NCBI GenBank assembly: GCA_031835245.1
Contig: JAVKOQ010000355.1
Location: forward strand, 1 to 52,070
Direction: 5' to 3'
Source: Balamuthia mandrillaris
Taxonomy: Eukaryota; Discosea; Longamoebia; Balamuthiidae
Length of the DNA: 52,070 nt
Shown here: piece by piece, positions 31,553 through 40,710 of the stretch
How positions within the stretch are numbered: the first letter of the stretch is position 1
How the letters are laid out: each line of letters begins with the position of its first letter
Translations under genes and position numbers: made by a program
The notes under the pieces: generated by a model
The model's database searches: none
The model's input: only the letters and a program-made list of their open reading frames with translations
Told to the model about the DNA's origin: nothing

Positions 31553-33283
31553 AGTGAAAATGGGCATGATTGGGTGGTTAACGTCTGGCTAGATTGGATT
31601 GTTTTCGCGGAGAATAAAATCATATCCAGCCAAATAAGATAATCCGAAATGTAATATTTCCGGTGGCAAACGTAACCGCTTTGCGGTTGTGCACTGTTAC
31701 GCCTGTTTTTCCGCAGCGAACGAACAAAGCGAAGAGACAAAACACGCGTGTATCAACATGGCTACTGGAAGAAGACAACGTACTCGTGTTTGCCGTTTGG
31801 AGGAGCTTGCGGTTCAACGGCGACAAGAGGAAGCTCAAACCTCAGAAAGGGCAGAGCGAGAGATGGGAGAGGAAACAGATGATGATGATGACGATGAAGA
31901 AGAGTTCCAACGCCTCTTTCAAGACGGAAGAGTCTACCGAGCCATAATGGAAAGCGACTCTTGGGATATCTTTTTGCCACTCTCTGAGAGGGTAGTTTTG
32001 GACCTTTCAAGGGAGAGCAAACCTTATGTGTTGCGTCATCGAACCCGTGGAAGGACTCCTAAACTTTCTTGGTTGGATCATATCTTGCTGCTCCTCCTTG
32101 TCTATTGCCTGGCCTGCACTTTCGATGACCTGGCAGGACGCTTTCGACTAAAACAAACCACCGTGGAAGCTGCGATAAACAGGATCCGGCCCATCCTTTT
32201 GGAAGTGCTTGAGGACAGATGGTGGCAAGGCAATCGTCGCCGACCAATCCCTTTGATGGACGAGGATGAAACGCTCTCCCAATATGCTCACATTGCCCTC
32301 CTCGTTGACTCTACCAGTGTGGAAGTCTTTCGTCCAAACAACTCTCGGTTTGAGGAAGGCAAACACTACTTTGATGGAAAGAATAGAATCTATGCGTTGA
32401 AGAAGGAAGTTGCGGTGATGGCCTCTCCTCCTCACTTTGCTCTGTTCTCCTTTCCTGGAGCACCTGGAGCCCACATGACTACTCCATTCTCAAAGAGCAC
32501 TACTCGGCCTACATCCCATACCTTACCAAAAGTGCCCAAGAGACTGCCATGATCCACCGTGTTGATGGTAATGAAACAAGCTGGAGTGCATTGTTTGACA
32601 AAGGTTATGTTGGCCCAGCTCAAGATACTCCTGGTTTTCGAAGAATAACTATCAAAAAACAATCTCAGGTGAGGACAGCAGCAGAACGTTTTCAAAACAG
32701 AGAGCTAGCAAAGCTTCGGGTGCCTATAGAATGCTTTTTTGGACGAATGTACAAGCTTTGGGCCTTTCTACGCAAGCCCTATCCCTATGACCACAACAAG
32801 TTTGATGCTGACATTGATCTTCTCATCCTTCTTACCAATGAGCATTTACTTTCTGCCCATCCGTTAGCGGTTGATGAGCGCCAATATTATCGTGCTCAAA
32901 TGTGAGAAAGAAAAGAAAACGCAATTGAGAGAGAAAATAAAAGAAAAGAAGCAAAAAGAAGATATTTAGAAAATACAAGAAAGCGCAGATATGAGCAGTA
33001 TGAGGACTTTTAAACTTGTTTTATGTTTGTTTTACTTCAAAACTTCAAAAACAATGAATATTTTTTTTAACTCTTTAATCCACATTCTTCTATAAACACC
33101 TTTTTTTGGGGGCAAAAACCAACTACGTCCTCTCTAGTTTTTTATCATTTGCTTGACAACTATGAAGTCCTCCATGCAGGGGGTTATTTTCAATTTGAGG
33201 ATAGCCTTATCCGGGAAATGATTTTATTCTCCGCGAAAATAATCCGGCCAGACGTTAACCACCCAATCATGCCCATTTTCACT
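31553..33283 (+). mobile_element. DNA transposon with about 70-bp terminal inverted repeats (DDE_Tnp_4 / Harbinger-like)
   Basis: The left end starts AGTGAAAATGGGCATGATTG (31553) and its reverse complement closes the right end at 33283. The match extends through TGGTTAACGTCTGG to TCGCGGAGAATAAAATCAT, about 65-70 bp, with a few differences and a 3-4 nt length change. Both ends enclose a single transposase gene. The flanks are TGA on the left and TAA on the right if the element begins at GTGAAAA. This could be a decayed 3-bp T-A target duplication of Harbinger type, but is not exact. The element is about 1.73 kb, recent enough for its ends to be nearly identical, but its transposase is frame-broken. 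Confidence 0.87.
31758..32905 (+). pseudogene. DDE transposase (DDE_Tnp_4-like), one frame change
   Basis: From ATG 31758: a basic then acidic N terminus, a helix-turn-helix-like region (LDHILLLLLVYCLACTFDDL, FRLKQTTVEAAINRIRP), then the nuclease core. First Asp: IALLVDSTSVEVFRP. Then FDGKNRIYALKKEVAV and FPGAPGAH. After a single frame change at about 32476, DYSILKEHYSAYIPYL supplies the next Asp. LFDKGYVGPAQDTPG and VPIECFFGRMYKLW (catalytic Glu) follow, ending at 32905. Order and spacing fit the DDE superfamily endonucleases of PIF/Harbinger and IS5-like elements. With one disruption and all catalytic residues present, it was probably mobile in the recent past. A second accessory gene (Myb-like, usual in Harbinger) is not seen inside the element. 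Confidence 0.85.
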
Positions 33284-33292
33284 AATAGGAAA

Positions 33293-33512
33293 TGTTGGTA
33301 AAATTACCAACTCTGTTCTGCTGACTCCTCATGTTAGGTCTCTTCCTGGACCCTTCCTCATATTTCTTCCTTCTTTCTCTCTTTCCCCTTTTCCTCAGTG
33401 TAGTCTAAAGCAACAACGGAGATCCCCTCCTGTTGCCTTTCTTTCTTTCTTCTGGAATACATTCCTTTCTGATCATTTGTCCCTTTCTTTTGTTAAGTTG
33501 GACTTAACCAAT
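33293..33512 (+). repeat. LTR, family B, copy 2
   Basis: Begins TGTTGGTAAAATTACCAAC. It shares CTGACTCCTCATGTTAGG, a C/T-rich middle, AAGCAACAACGGAGATCC and a GGACTTAACCAAT end with 19343-19577. It lies 9 bp beyond the DDE transposon's right end. No internal region recognised; old and degraded at its right edge. Confidence 0.6.
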
Positions 33513-33870
33513 AAAAAGAAAGGAAGATGAGCATAAAATTACATAACTAAAGGTTTTATTGTTAACAAAAATACCTACCTAAACCTTTAGATTAAGAGGA
33601 TGAAAACAAAGAAAACCACTAAGACTCCACACAATGTCCACAATTCTTGTTCTCCTTGGCCTTTTCCTTCTTTCTCCCTGGCCTTCTACTTTCACTTCTC
33701 TCTTCTCTTTCCTACAATTCTCTTTATGAGCAATGATGAAGGGAAAGGTGAGGTTATAGGGGGTGTTTGCTGCTCATTAAACACTCAGTCAAAAGAAAGG
33801 CTTAAGAGGATGCAGCCATCTGCCACATTCTTCCTCCTTTTGTTTTCTTGGTATGCAACAAGTGGGGCTG

Positions 33871-34006
33871 TGATAAGGCAGGTGAGGGAACAACCCAATA
33901 GATACCAACTTGTTGTGTACAGGGAAAAGACTTTTAATAGAATGAAAGAAAGAAATGTATATGCAAGGAGAGATAGGGATAGGTAATATGGGAGAGTGGT
34001 ATAACA
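33871..34006 (+). repeat. Dispersed 125-bp repeat, copy 2
   Basis: Direct repeat of 34115-34253, 244 bp apart start to start: GATAAGGCAG..GGGAACAACC ... GGGAAAAGAC ... GAGTGGTATAACAG. Inverted copy at 12366-12489. Confidence 0.85.
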
Positions 34007-34114
34007 GGGCCCGAGTCTTGAGTTATGCAGGAAAGGAGGAAAGGAAGGTATGAAGCAGAGCAAGAGGGATAAGAGGGAATGTATAATCAGTTGTTGCATT
34101 CAACATTATTGTAT

Positions 34115-34253
34115 TGTAATAAGGCCAGTAGGGGAACAACCTAATGGACACCAACTCAATGGGCATAGGGAAAAGACCTTTAATAGAGTTAAAGAAAGAA
34201 ATATATATACAAAGAGAAATAGGGATAAGTATTATAGGAGAGTGGTATAATAG
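34115..34253 (+). repeat. Dispersed 125-bp repeat, copy 3
   Basis: See copies 1 and 2. This copy ends GAGTGGTATAATAG. The family has no visible coding potential. Confidence 0.85.
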
Positions 34254-34545
34254 TACTCTTTTTTTTTCTTTTTTTTTTCTTTCTTTCTTTTTGGCTTTTT
34301 TCTTCTTTTTTTTTTTTTTCTTCAATACAAGCAACCAGTGAGTTGGTAACTAATGAACAAAGAAACAAACAAACACATAACCAAATAAAAAACAACTACC
34401 ACTTGACCACAGTTGGACTATTAAGTGTCTTAGTATTTATCACAAGCTAAAATATCTGCTTTGCTGTGATTTGTGCTGAATTCATCATTTTATTTAAGTA
34501 GTAACAGTTGAATTTAAAAAAGTATCAAATGAAAATGCAAAATAT

Positions 34546-35850
34546 TCAAATCATACTTTTTTTTTCTATTTCACTTCTCTTTTTATGTTTTTGAGTTTTT
34601 ACTTCCAAGCCAATGTTGAGCTGTTGAAATAGTGTAGTAAGTGACCTTTGGGGATCTTGTGACTTACATGCCTTTGCTCTTGCTAAGTCAAAGAACACAG
34701 CCTTATAACAACCATTTGAGTCATAATATAAGCCAACATGCTCCCTTTTCAAGTCCCCATGATCATAACCTGCCTTTATCATGCACTCAGCAGCTTCCTT
34801 TATGGCGGCAGCTATCACTTCTTTCTTTTTGAACTCCTTTGTACAAGGTTTAACATAGGGCATGACCAGAGCAAGCTGTCCACCAATCATTTGGCAACGA
34901 GCCTTTTGCTTCCAGATGGTGTTCCATAATTCAGCCTCTTTGTACAAGATCTGAATTTCAGCTTCTTGCAATGTGCTGACCTTCTGTTGCAAATCACTGG
35001 AAGAATGGGATACAGGACTGTTGATGCCGACAGGTAGTGTTTGGTGGGCATATTTGAGAGCACAGGCTGCACCATGTGCTGTTGCAGCCAGCCAGACTCG
35101 TCCATCAGCCCCAGAACCAAGATCTTATTTATATCTAAACCGAAACTTATTTATATCTAACTTGCAGGTGGAGGGCAATCCTCCCTGCCACTCATATCCT
35201 AATGTAGTTAAATAAATGTAGGGACGTGATGCTTCCTTGAATGGTGTAAAGAAAGAAAAGGAACGTTAGAAAAAATAGTCCCATAGTTTAAGCAAAGATA
35301 TTCAACACATACCACCAGCGGAACAGGAATGTGGGGAGCTGACCATTTTTTGGAGAACTGAAGCTAAAGTTGGAAATAGGCGTTTATCATCAAATTTAAG
35401 GATTGGGCTGGCAACTACCAATCTCTGTTCGATTGGTGTGGTTGGCTCTGGTTGCTCTTCATCCTCCTCTTCCTCTTCACTGTCGTCCCAACAGGGCGGG
35501 CTTTCTGGAAGTTGTCACTGAATGTTCCTATTGTTGTAAGTAAAGAAGTCCAAGCTCGTTTCTCTTGCAGCCCGTTTCACAGCATCGGTCTTAAGCTAAC
35601 ATATCCTCCACCCTTGGTACGTTGACACAATTGCAAATGGGTGTGCAAGACCGTGAAATGATTGTAAGCACTTGAGGTAATCATAGACCTGCCCTGCGAG
35701 GTTATTGGAGTCCAATATGCTTTTATTTCTGTTGGGAGGAGCGGGCGTCTTGAGCTCCACAATCCCCACAGGCCTGCCGAGGGCCAAAATAACCCAAAGA
35801 TCTCCACAGGCAAAGAAGTCGATGTGAGCTTATTATGCGAAAGTGGAAGA
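34546..35850 (-). pseudogene. Crinkler (CRN)-like effector fossil: REase-like and kinase-like parts
   Basis: Minus-strand remnant with two recognisable parts. The upstream part (about 35830-35590) reads GRPVGIVELKTP then GQVYDYLKCLQSFHGLAHPF, with the E-x-K of a PD-(D/E)xK nuclease-like fold. The downstream part (about 35110-34546) is protein-kinase-like: GSGADGRVWLA (glycine loop), CALKYA (lysine), HGDLKREHVGLYYD (catalytic loop) and FFDLARAK. An acidic linker separates them. This pairing is known from Crinkler/RHS-type effectors of oomycetes, fungi and other protists. The copy looks broken, with a few interruptions, and lies in an AT-rich, element-laden zone. Confidence 0.65.
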
Positions 35851-36133
35851 GCAAGTGCAAACAGTTACCTGGTCTTATCCCCAATGGTTTTTGGTTTTTG
35901 GCGGCAAAACTATCCAATTGCTCCTCAGGGAATTTTCCGCAATCGGCGCATTCATTCTTAGCATTGTTTGCATGCCAACCTGAGGCACAACAGCGGCTGC
36001 CCTGCTGCCCTTGCTTCAGCTCCCTTCCCCCTCCCTGCGGTGCTGGCCCTTCCTTTCCACCACCACCCACAAAGAACAAGAAGAACAAGAACAAGAACAA
36101 GAAGAAGAAGAAGAAGATACAGAGACCGTGTTG
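35851..36133. other. Divergent spacer and SDHAF4-like upstream region
   Basis: Contains an AACAAGAACAAGAAGAAG-type simple stretch (36072-36117) just before the SDHAF4-like start. No gene seen. Confidence 0.5.
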
Positions 36134-36558
36134 ATGATGATGATGAGAACAGCTACAAACACAGTAAGGGCAGCAGCAGTGTGGCGGCGGCCCGCGCAAA
36201 GAGGAAGAACCCTTCTTGCGGAGGCGCTGAGAGGGCAAAGCCCGTTCTCCACCGGCTCTTCCTCCCATTCCACCAAAACAGTGGCACACGACGCATCAAA
36301 GGTGGCACACCCCTCGCCTCCCCCTCAGCCTCTCCTCCCTCCACAAGCGGCAAGACTAGAGAAGAGCTGGAACGGGAGTTGAAGGAATTGGACCAACAAA
36401 TACTGGCGCTAGAGCAGGCCATGCAAGGACAAGATGATGAAGAAGACCGTTGGGGCGAATGGAAGAACCCTACCACCGGCGAAATAGGTGGGCCGCGAGG
36501 TCCGGAACCCACCCGCTATGGAGACTGGTCCTATTCCGGTCGCTGCACTGACTTTTGA
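36134..36558 (+). CDS. SDHAF4: Succinate dehydrogenase assembly factor 4-like mitochondrial protein
   Basis: The C terminus NPTTGEIGGPRGPEPTRYGD followed by W and a final GRCTDF is the conserved signature of SDHAF4 (DUF1674), which shields and matures the flavoprotein SDHA in the mitochondrial matrix. Before it is a charged helix (TREELERELKELDQQILALE). The N terminus starting at one of the ATGs 36134-36143 reads RTATNTVRAAAVWRRPAQRG and then SPFSTGSSSH. This is Arg/Ala/Ser-rich and lacks acidic residues, a convincing mitochondrial presequence. It is, however, in a different frame from the C-terminal part. The switch lies between about 36225 and 36360. A short intron is likely (a candidate acceptor is CCACAAG at about 36351), but I found no donor that fits both consensus and phase. 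Confidence 0.8.
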
Positions 36559-36582
36559 CGTTGGCCAGCCAGGCATGCTCCT

Positions 36583-36585
<3 letters not shown>

Positions 36586-36624
<39 letters not shown>
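36586..36624. repeat. (CCG)n array after the SDHAF4-like gene
   Basis: About 13 perfect CCG units beginning 28 bp after the stop codon, within the presumed 3' UTR. Confidence 0.95.
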
Positions 36625-36625
<1 letters not shown>

Positions 36626-37004
36626 TAGCGGCAGACTGGTTATATTCTGCAGCAGCAGCAGCCAAGTAAGGCAGAGGACATCATGTGAGAAGGCTGAGAA
36701 GAGGTGGCCCCTGTTTTGGCAGGCCAGAACGCCTGGGGGCGGGGGAACAGGAACAGGAGGAGAGCATGCTGCTCAGCTGCTGGAATAAATGTCAACAAAA
36801 AGTGAACACCCCCTGCGCCGCCTCCCCCCAATAAAAACAACAACAACAAAGAGAGCAGAGCAGAGCAGAGCAGAGGAGAAAAGAGAGACGGAAGGGAGCA
36901 GAACGCCAGATAAGCCGCTTCTCCCCTTGGTGTCACAGGTCGGGGTGTGGATAAAAAGGGCCTCCCTTTTTGTGAATAACCAAGGCAACAACAGCCCAAA
37001 GGAA
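36625..37004. promoter_or_regulatory. Upstream region of the RRM-R3H gene
   Basis: Contains a GAGCAGAGCAGAGCAGAGCAG short tandem repeat at about 36851 and no clear TATA box. Presumed promoter and 5' UTR. Confidence 0.4.
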
Positions 37005-38740
37005 ATGGAGAGTTCTGCTACGCCCACGGAGGTAGCTGTTCGAGCTCCTCCTCCTCCTCCACAAAATTCTGCTTCCGACGGTGCTGCCACCACTTCCTCT
37101 CCTGAAACCGCGCAGCAGGAAGAGGGAAGCAGCCTATCATCCCCCTTGCAAGCACCAGCTTCACGCTCCAAAGCTCACAACAAAGGCCAAGGCCCGGCTG
37201 GTGGAGGTGGCAGGAAGTGGGTTACCAGAAAAGAGAAAGAGCAACCTTCACCTCCGGCTGCTGCTCCCTCTCCTTCCTCTGCTGCCACTAACAACTCGGC
37301 GGCAGCAGGTGGTGGAGAGGGCAAGGTCCCGAAGAGCAAACTGACTCTTGTCATCAAGAATATTCCCTTTCAGTTATCGGAAGGTGCTTGCTTTGATTTC
37401 TTGGTGCGTCCCATTGCCTTCTCTCCGGAATTACCGCTAACGCAGCGCCACTGACCGCCCTTCCTCTCCGCCCTACTCTCTGCCTTCCTTCCTTTCCAGA
37501 GTGAGCATGGAACCAAGCCAGTGACACTTCACTACCTCTATGACACGACCACTGGCCTATTCCGCGGGACGGTGGGTTATTTCTTTGGTTTTCTCTTCAA
37601 GATGAGCCTTACGTCCTGACAGTGGTTGTGGTTGTGGGAGGATAATAGGCATTTGTGGGATACGCCTCTGAGGAAGCTTGTGGCTCAGCTTTCGAAGCCC
37701 TGAAAGGAGCGGAGCTTCAGGGCAGAAAACTCAGAGTTGAAATGAAACGACAAAACGGTAGGACAACATTCCTACCTTCATTTTTTTGTTGCTTTGTCCT
37801 TCTGCACACGGCCCAACACGGTCTTGACTGGAATTAAAATAGGTGGAAATAAAACTTCTTCAGAGAAACAGCAACCAGAGAATGACGCTTTTCGCGAACT
37901 GCAAGAAAAGATCGAAGCGTTTTGTGCAGACACGGAAGCTACAGCACTTCCCTTCCCTCCCTCACTCAGCAACAATCAACGGCGTTGGCTCCACCAGGCT
38001 GCCGACAAGTTTGTTACCTTCTTCCTTTTTCCTCTGATTCTGGGGATACTGTGACTGCCATATTCACCGCGATGCTATTTGGTAACCGCAGATTGGGACT
38101 GGAGCACCATAGCAAGGGCACCGGGGATGAGCGACATATAATCCTCACAAAACCAGAATCACAAGAGAACAACTATCGCAACGTAGGTTTCCTGTACTCT
38201 ATTTTTCTCCTTAAGCGGATTATTTACATATCCATCAACAGGGGAGGAGAGCTCGCAGCATCAGTGCCAGGGGACGTGCTGGTAGAATGATACCAGGTGG
38301 AGCAGTTTCAGGTGGTGGTGGCGGTGGCGGTGGCGGTGGCCGTACCAGTCGCTCAGCTAGTGTAGGCGGTCCTTCTGTCGAAGGCACTTCTCCTGTGGAA
38401 TCTAACACTCTGTGGAGCCCTGCTTCACGTTCGCCTGGCAGCAGAAAAGGGTGCGTCCTCCTTTCACTGCTCCCTTCTATCTTCTCTACGTTTTTACCTA
38501 GAACCTCCCCTCCGCCTGCTATGTTTTCTTTCTTTTCTTGCAGGACCTTAACGCGTGACGACGATGCTCGGAAGCCTCGTAGTAGTTCGCGTTACATTCC
38601 GAAAGGACCAGGTGAGCTCACCACCGCATTCCGTGGTTGATTGTCAAAAACTAATGTTGCTGACCCTCATAGATGGTGGTAAAGGCTTTGCCAAGGAGTA
38701 TCAGGCGTGCCGCAGCTGCTCCCATCCTATCTTTGCATGA
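37005..38740 (+). CDS. RRM plus R3H RNA/DNA-binding protein (fungal PIN4/Cip-like)
   Basis: Exons 37005-37403, 37500-37571, 37649-37757, 37843-38008, 38092-38182, 38242-38450, 38544-38611, 38673-38740; 393 aa, all junctions in frame. A Pro/Ala/Ser-rich N terminus leads to one RRM (LTLVIKNIPF, then GLFRGTAFVGYASEEACGSA and LQGRKLRVEMKRQ; about 110-190). An R3H domain (about 230-275) follows: RRWLHQAADKLGLEHHSKGT and GDERHIILTKP. Then come a poly-Gly/Ser-Arg tail and a conserved-looking end GPDGGKGFAKEY. RRM followed by R3H is the architecture of S. cerevisiae PIN4 and S. pombe Cip1/Cip2, which bind mRNA in stress and checkpoint responses. The donor at 38009 (AA/GTTTGT) was chosen because it alone keeps the R3H motif intact. 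Confidence 0.88.
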
Positions 38741-38877
38741 GAGAGCTCTTGGTTCAAATTCTAAGGCTAAACCCACTTGCCCAAGTTAACAAAAAATATT
38801 TAAACACCCATTTCCCTCTACCTTCTTCACACCAAGGGAGAGCAATGAGCATGAAGAAAGTGAGTGCCAACATGGAT

Positions 38878-38918
<41 letters not shown>

Positions 38919-39284
38919 TCAACTTGTAGAGTTTGTACAGACAAGAAAAAAACAAGTGTAGTAAAAACTAAAAGAAAAAAGGGTACAGTAATAGCAACAG
39001 CAGCAGGGGTAAGGAGAGAGTCTTAACAAAGAAATGGGAAAGAAGCTTGCCTCCTCCCTCCCAGTGAAAGGAAGAAAGACAAGGAAGGAAGAAAGGAATG
39101 AAATACTCGCACAAAAATAACTTAGGAGAAAAAAAGAGAGAAAGGCAAGAAAGGGCGGAAAAGGCGGACAGGTTGGTTCCCGCCCGCGCCCTCCCAAAAG
39201 AAAATGCGAGTCGTCAGGTTATTTGCTTGCTTGGCTTTGCTCTCTCATTCTTTCTGTAGCTATTGTAAAATTCGTCTTCGACTC
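38741..39284. other. Convergent intergenic region
   Basis: Purine-rich with a (GA)n array at 38880-38915. A GGTTCAAATTC segment at 38751 resembles a tRNA B box, but no cloverleaf can be built around it. No gene. Confidence 0.6.
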
Positions 39285-40138
39285 TTAAAAGAGCGCACAC
39301 CTGCGCTCTTTGTTGCGCTTCGAGGAGGCAGGTCCTGAAGCATCTCCAGGGCGGCCAATCACAGCTCGGATGGCCTCCTCGAAGACCCTCTTAAGGCCTT
39401 CTTGTGTAAGAGCGGAGCATTCCAAGTAGCATTCGGCACCAATCTCTTCGGCCAGCTTCTTGCCCATGTCCAAAGTTGGTAGGCGGTCACCTTTCAAACT
39501 TTCCATGGTAGCTTTGTCTTCCCTCAAATCGATCTTGGTGCCCACCAGGATGCACTTGGCTCCGGGGCAGTGATGGTTGATTTCGGGGAACCATTTGGTT
39601 TTGATGTTGTCAAAGCTAGGCGCGGAGACCACGGAGAAACAGAGTAGAAACACATCAGTCTCTGGATAAGACAGAGCACGCAGTCTAGAATATTCCTCCT
39701 GGCCGGCTGTTTTTTAAAATAAATACCGCAGAAAATATAAGAAAATAATCAAAAATGAGAAGGTCCGCTTGTCGTACGATGGGAGGAAGAAAGCCGTACC
39801 TGTATCCCAAAGAGCAAAGTTGATAAGCTTTCCGTCCACCTCTACGCCGGTTGTAAAGTTGTCAAACACGGTAGGTACCTAGGAAAAAGAACGAAATGGG
39901 ATTACTCAAAAGATTAGAGGAGGAGCAAAGTCATGCGGAGGGCCAAAAGGGGACTTACATAGTCGACAGGAAAACGGTTTTCGGTGTATGAAATGAGCAA
40001 ACTTGTCTTACCTGGGGTAAATAAAAAAGGGAGAATGGTTAGTCTTGATACCTATCCATCAAGAATTTGTGGAGAAACCCATGACTCACCAACGGCACCG
40101 TCACCGACCACCACACATTTCACGTTTTGCATCGCCAT
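39285..40138 (-). CDS. RAC: Rho-family small GTPase, Rac-like
   Basis: Exons (minus): 40138-40090, 40011-39959, 39878-39800, 39706-39285; 200 aa. All GTPase motifs are present: GDGAVGKT (12-19), YVPTVFDN (Thr37, switch I), [20 protein letters not shown] (Gln63), [10 protein letters not shown] (with the Rho-specific insert helix following), [20 protein letters not shown]. The C terminus is polybasic (SSKRNKERR) followed by the CAAX box CALF. A terminal Phe usually directs geranylgeranylation. Rac-type proteins control actin polymerisation at the plasma membrane. Intron positions are typical and short (68 to 93 nt). A second in-frame ATG two codons downstream is an alternative start. Confidence 0.96.
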
Positions 40139-40710
40139 TTTTGTGTTGTTTTTTTTTTTAAAAAAACCTTTGTTCAATTAACGCCCAAAACAAATTGGTT
40201 TTGTGCTTGAACAAGAAACTAAGTCCTCCAGCGGTTGATAGCAATCAACCTCTTCTTCCCCTTAATCTTTACAGGTTTTGTTTTTATGCGCTTACTGTTC
40301 TTCTTTCCCCCTAAAAAATGGGGGGGAGAGCCACCAGAAAATTCGATTTTTTTGCTTATTGTTTCCCTTTCTAAAATAACTAACCCTCAGGTTCACTTAA
40401 CTTTGCTCTATTTCCAAATTTCGGCGATAGGGTCGAGGGTTCTTGATTGTATTTTCGTCGTTTCAAAGAACATTCAAAGAAAAAATATAGTATATGCCCG
40501 AGGAGTCGTGCCTCTGGCAGCTCTTGGCGGCAATCCGTTTCAACTGCCCCTTTATACATATTAATTGTAACTAGATCTTATGATCTTTGCGTCGCCTCAC
40601 CCCCCAACCCCGCGGCAGCAGCAGCAATGGGTCGGAAGGTTGCCGAAAAATAATAAAATAGGCGTGGCTAATGATACAAGCTTACTCCTCCAGTTCTACA
40701 GACGCCCAAC
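40139..40710. other. Rac-like promoter and CLU/TPR 3' region
   Basis: T-rich and homopolymer stretches lie just upstream of the Rac-like start (40149-40166). Weak open frames without motifs; nothing called. Confidence 0.5.

Larger units (their letters stand above)
33513..34545. other. AT-rich repeat-bearing spacer
   Basis: Non-coding; holds two copies of the 125-bp dispersed repeat and T-rich homopolymer runs at about 34259-34320. Confidence 0.6.

Noticed and set aside
38743-38790. GGTTCAAATTC as a tRNA B box
   Set aside because: No pairing T-arm or acceptor stem, and it overlaps the end of the RRM-R3H gene region.
40235-40564. 110-codon plus-strand frame upstream of the Rac-like gene
   Set aside because: Phe/Leu/Ile-rich translation of T-rich promoter sequence; no motif or splice support.
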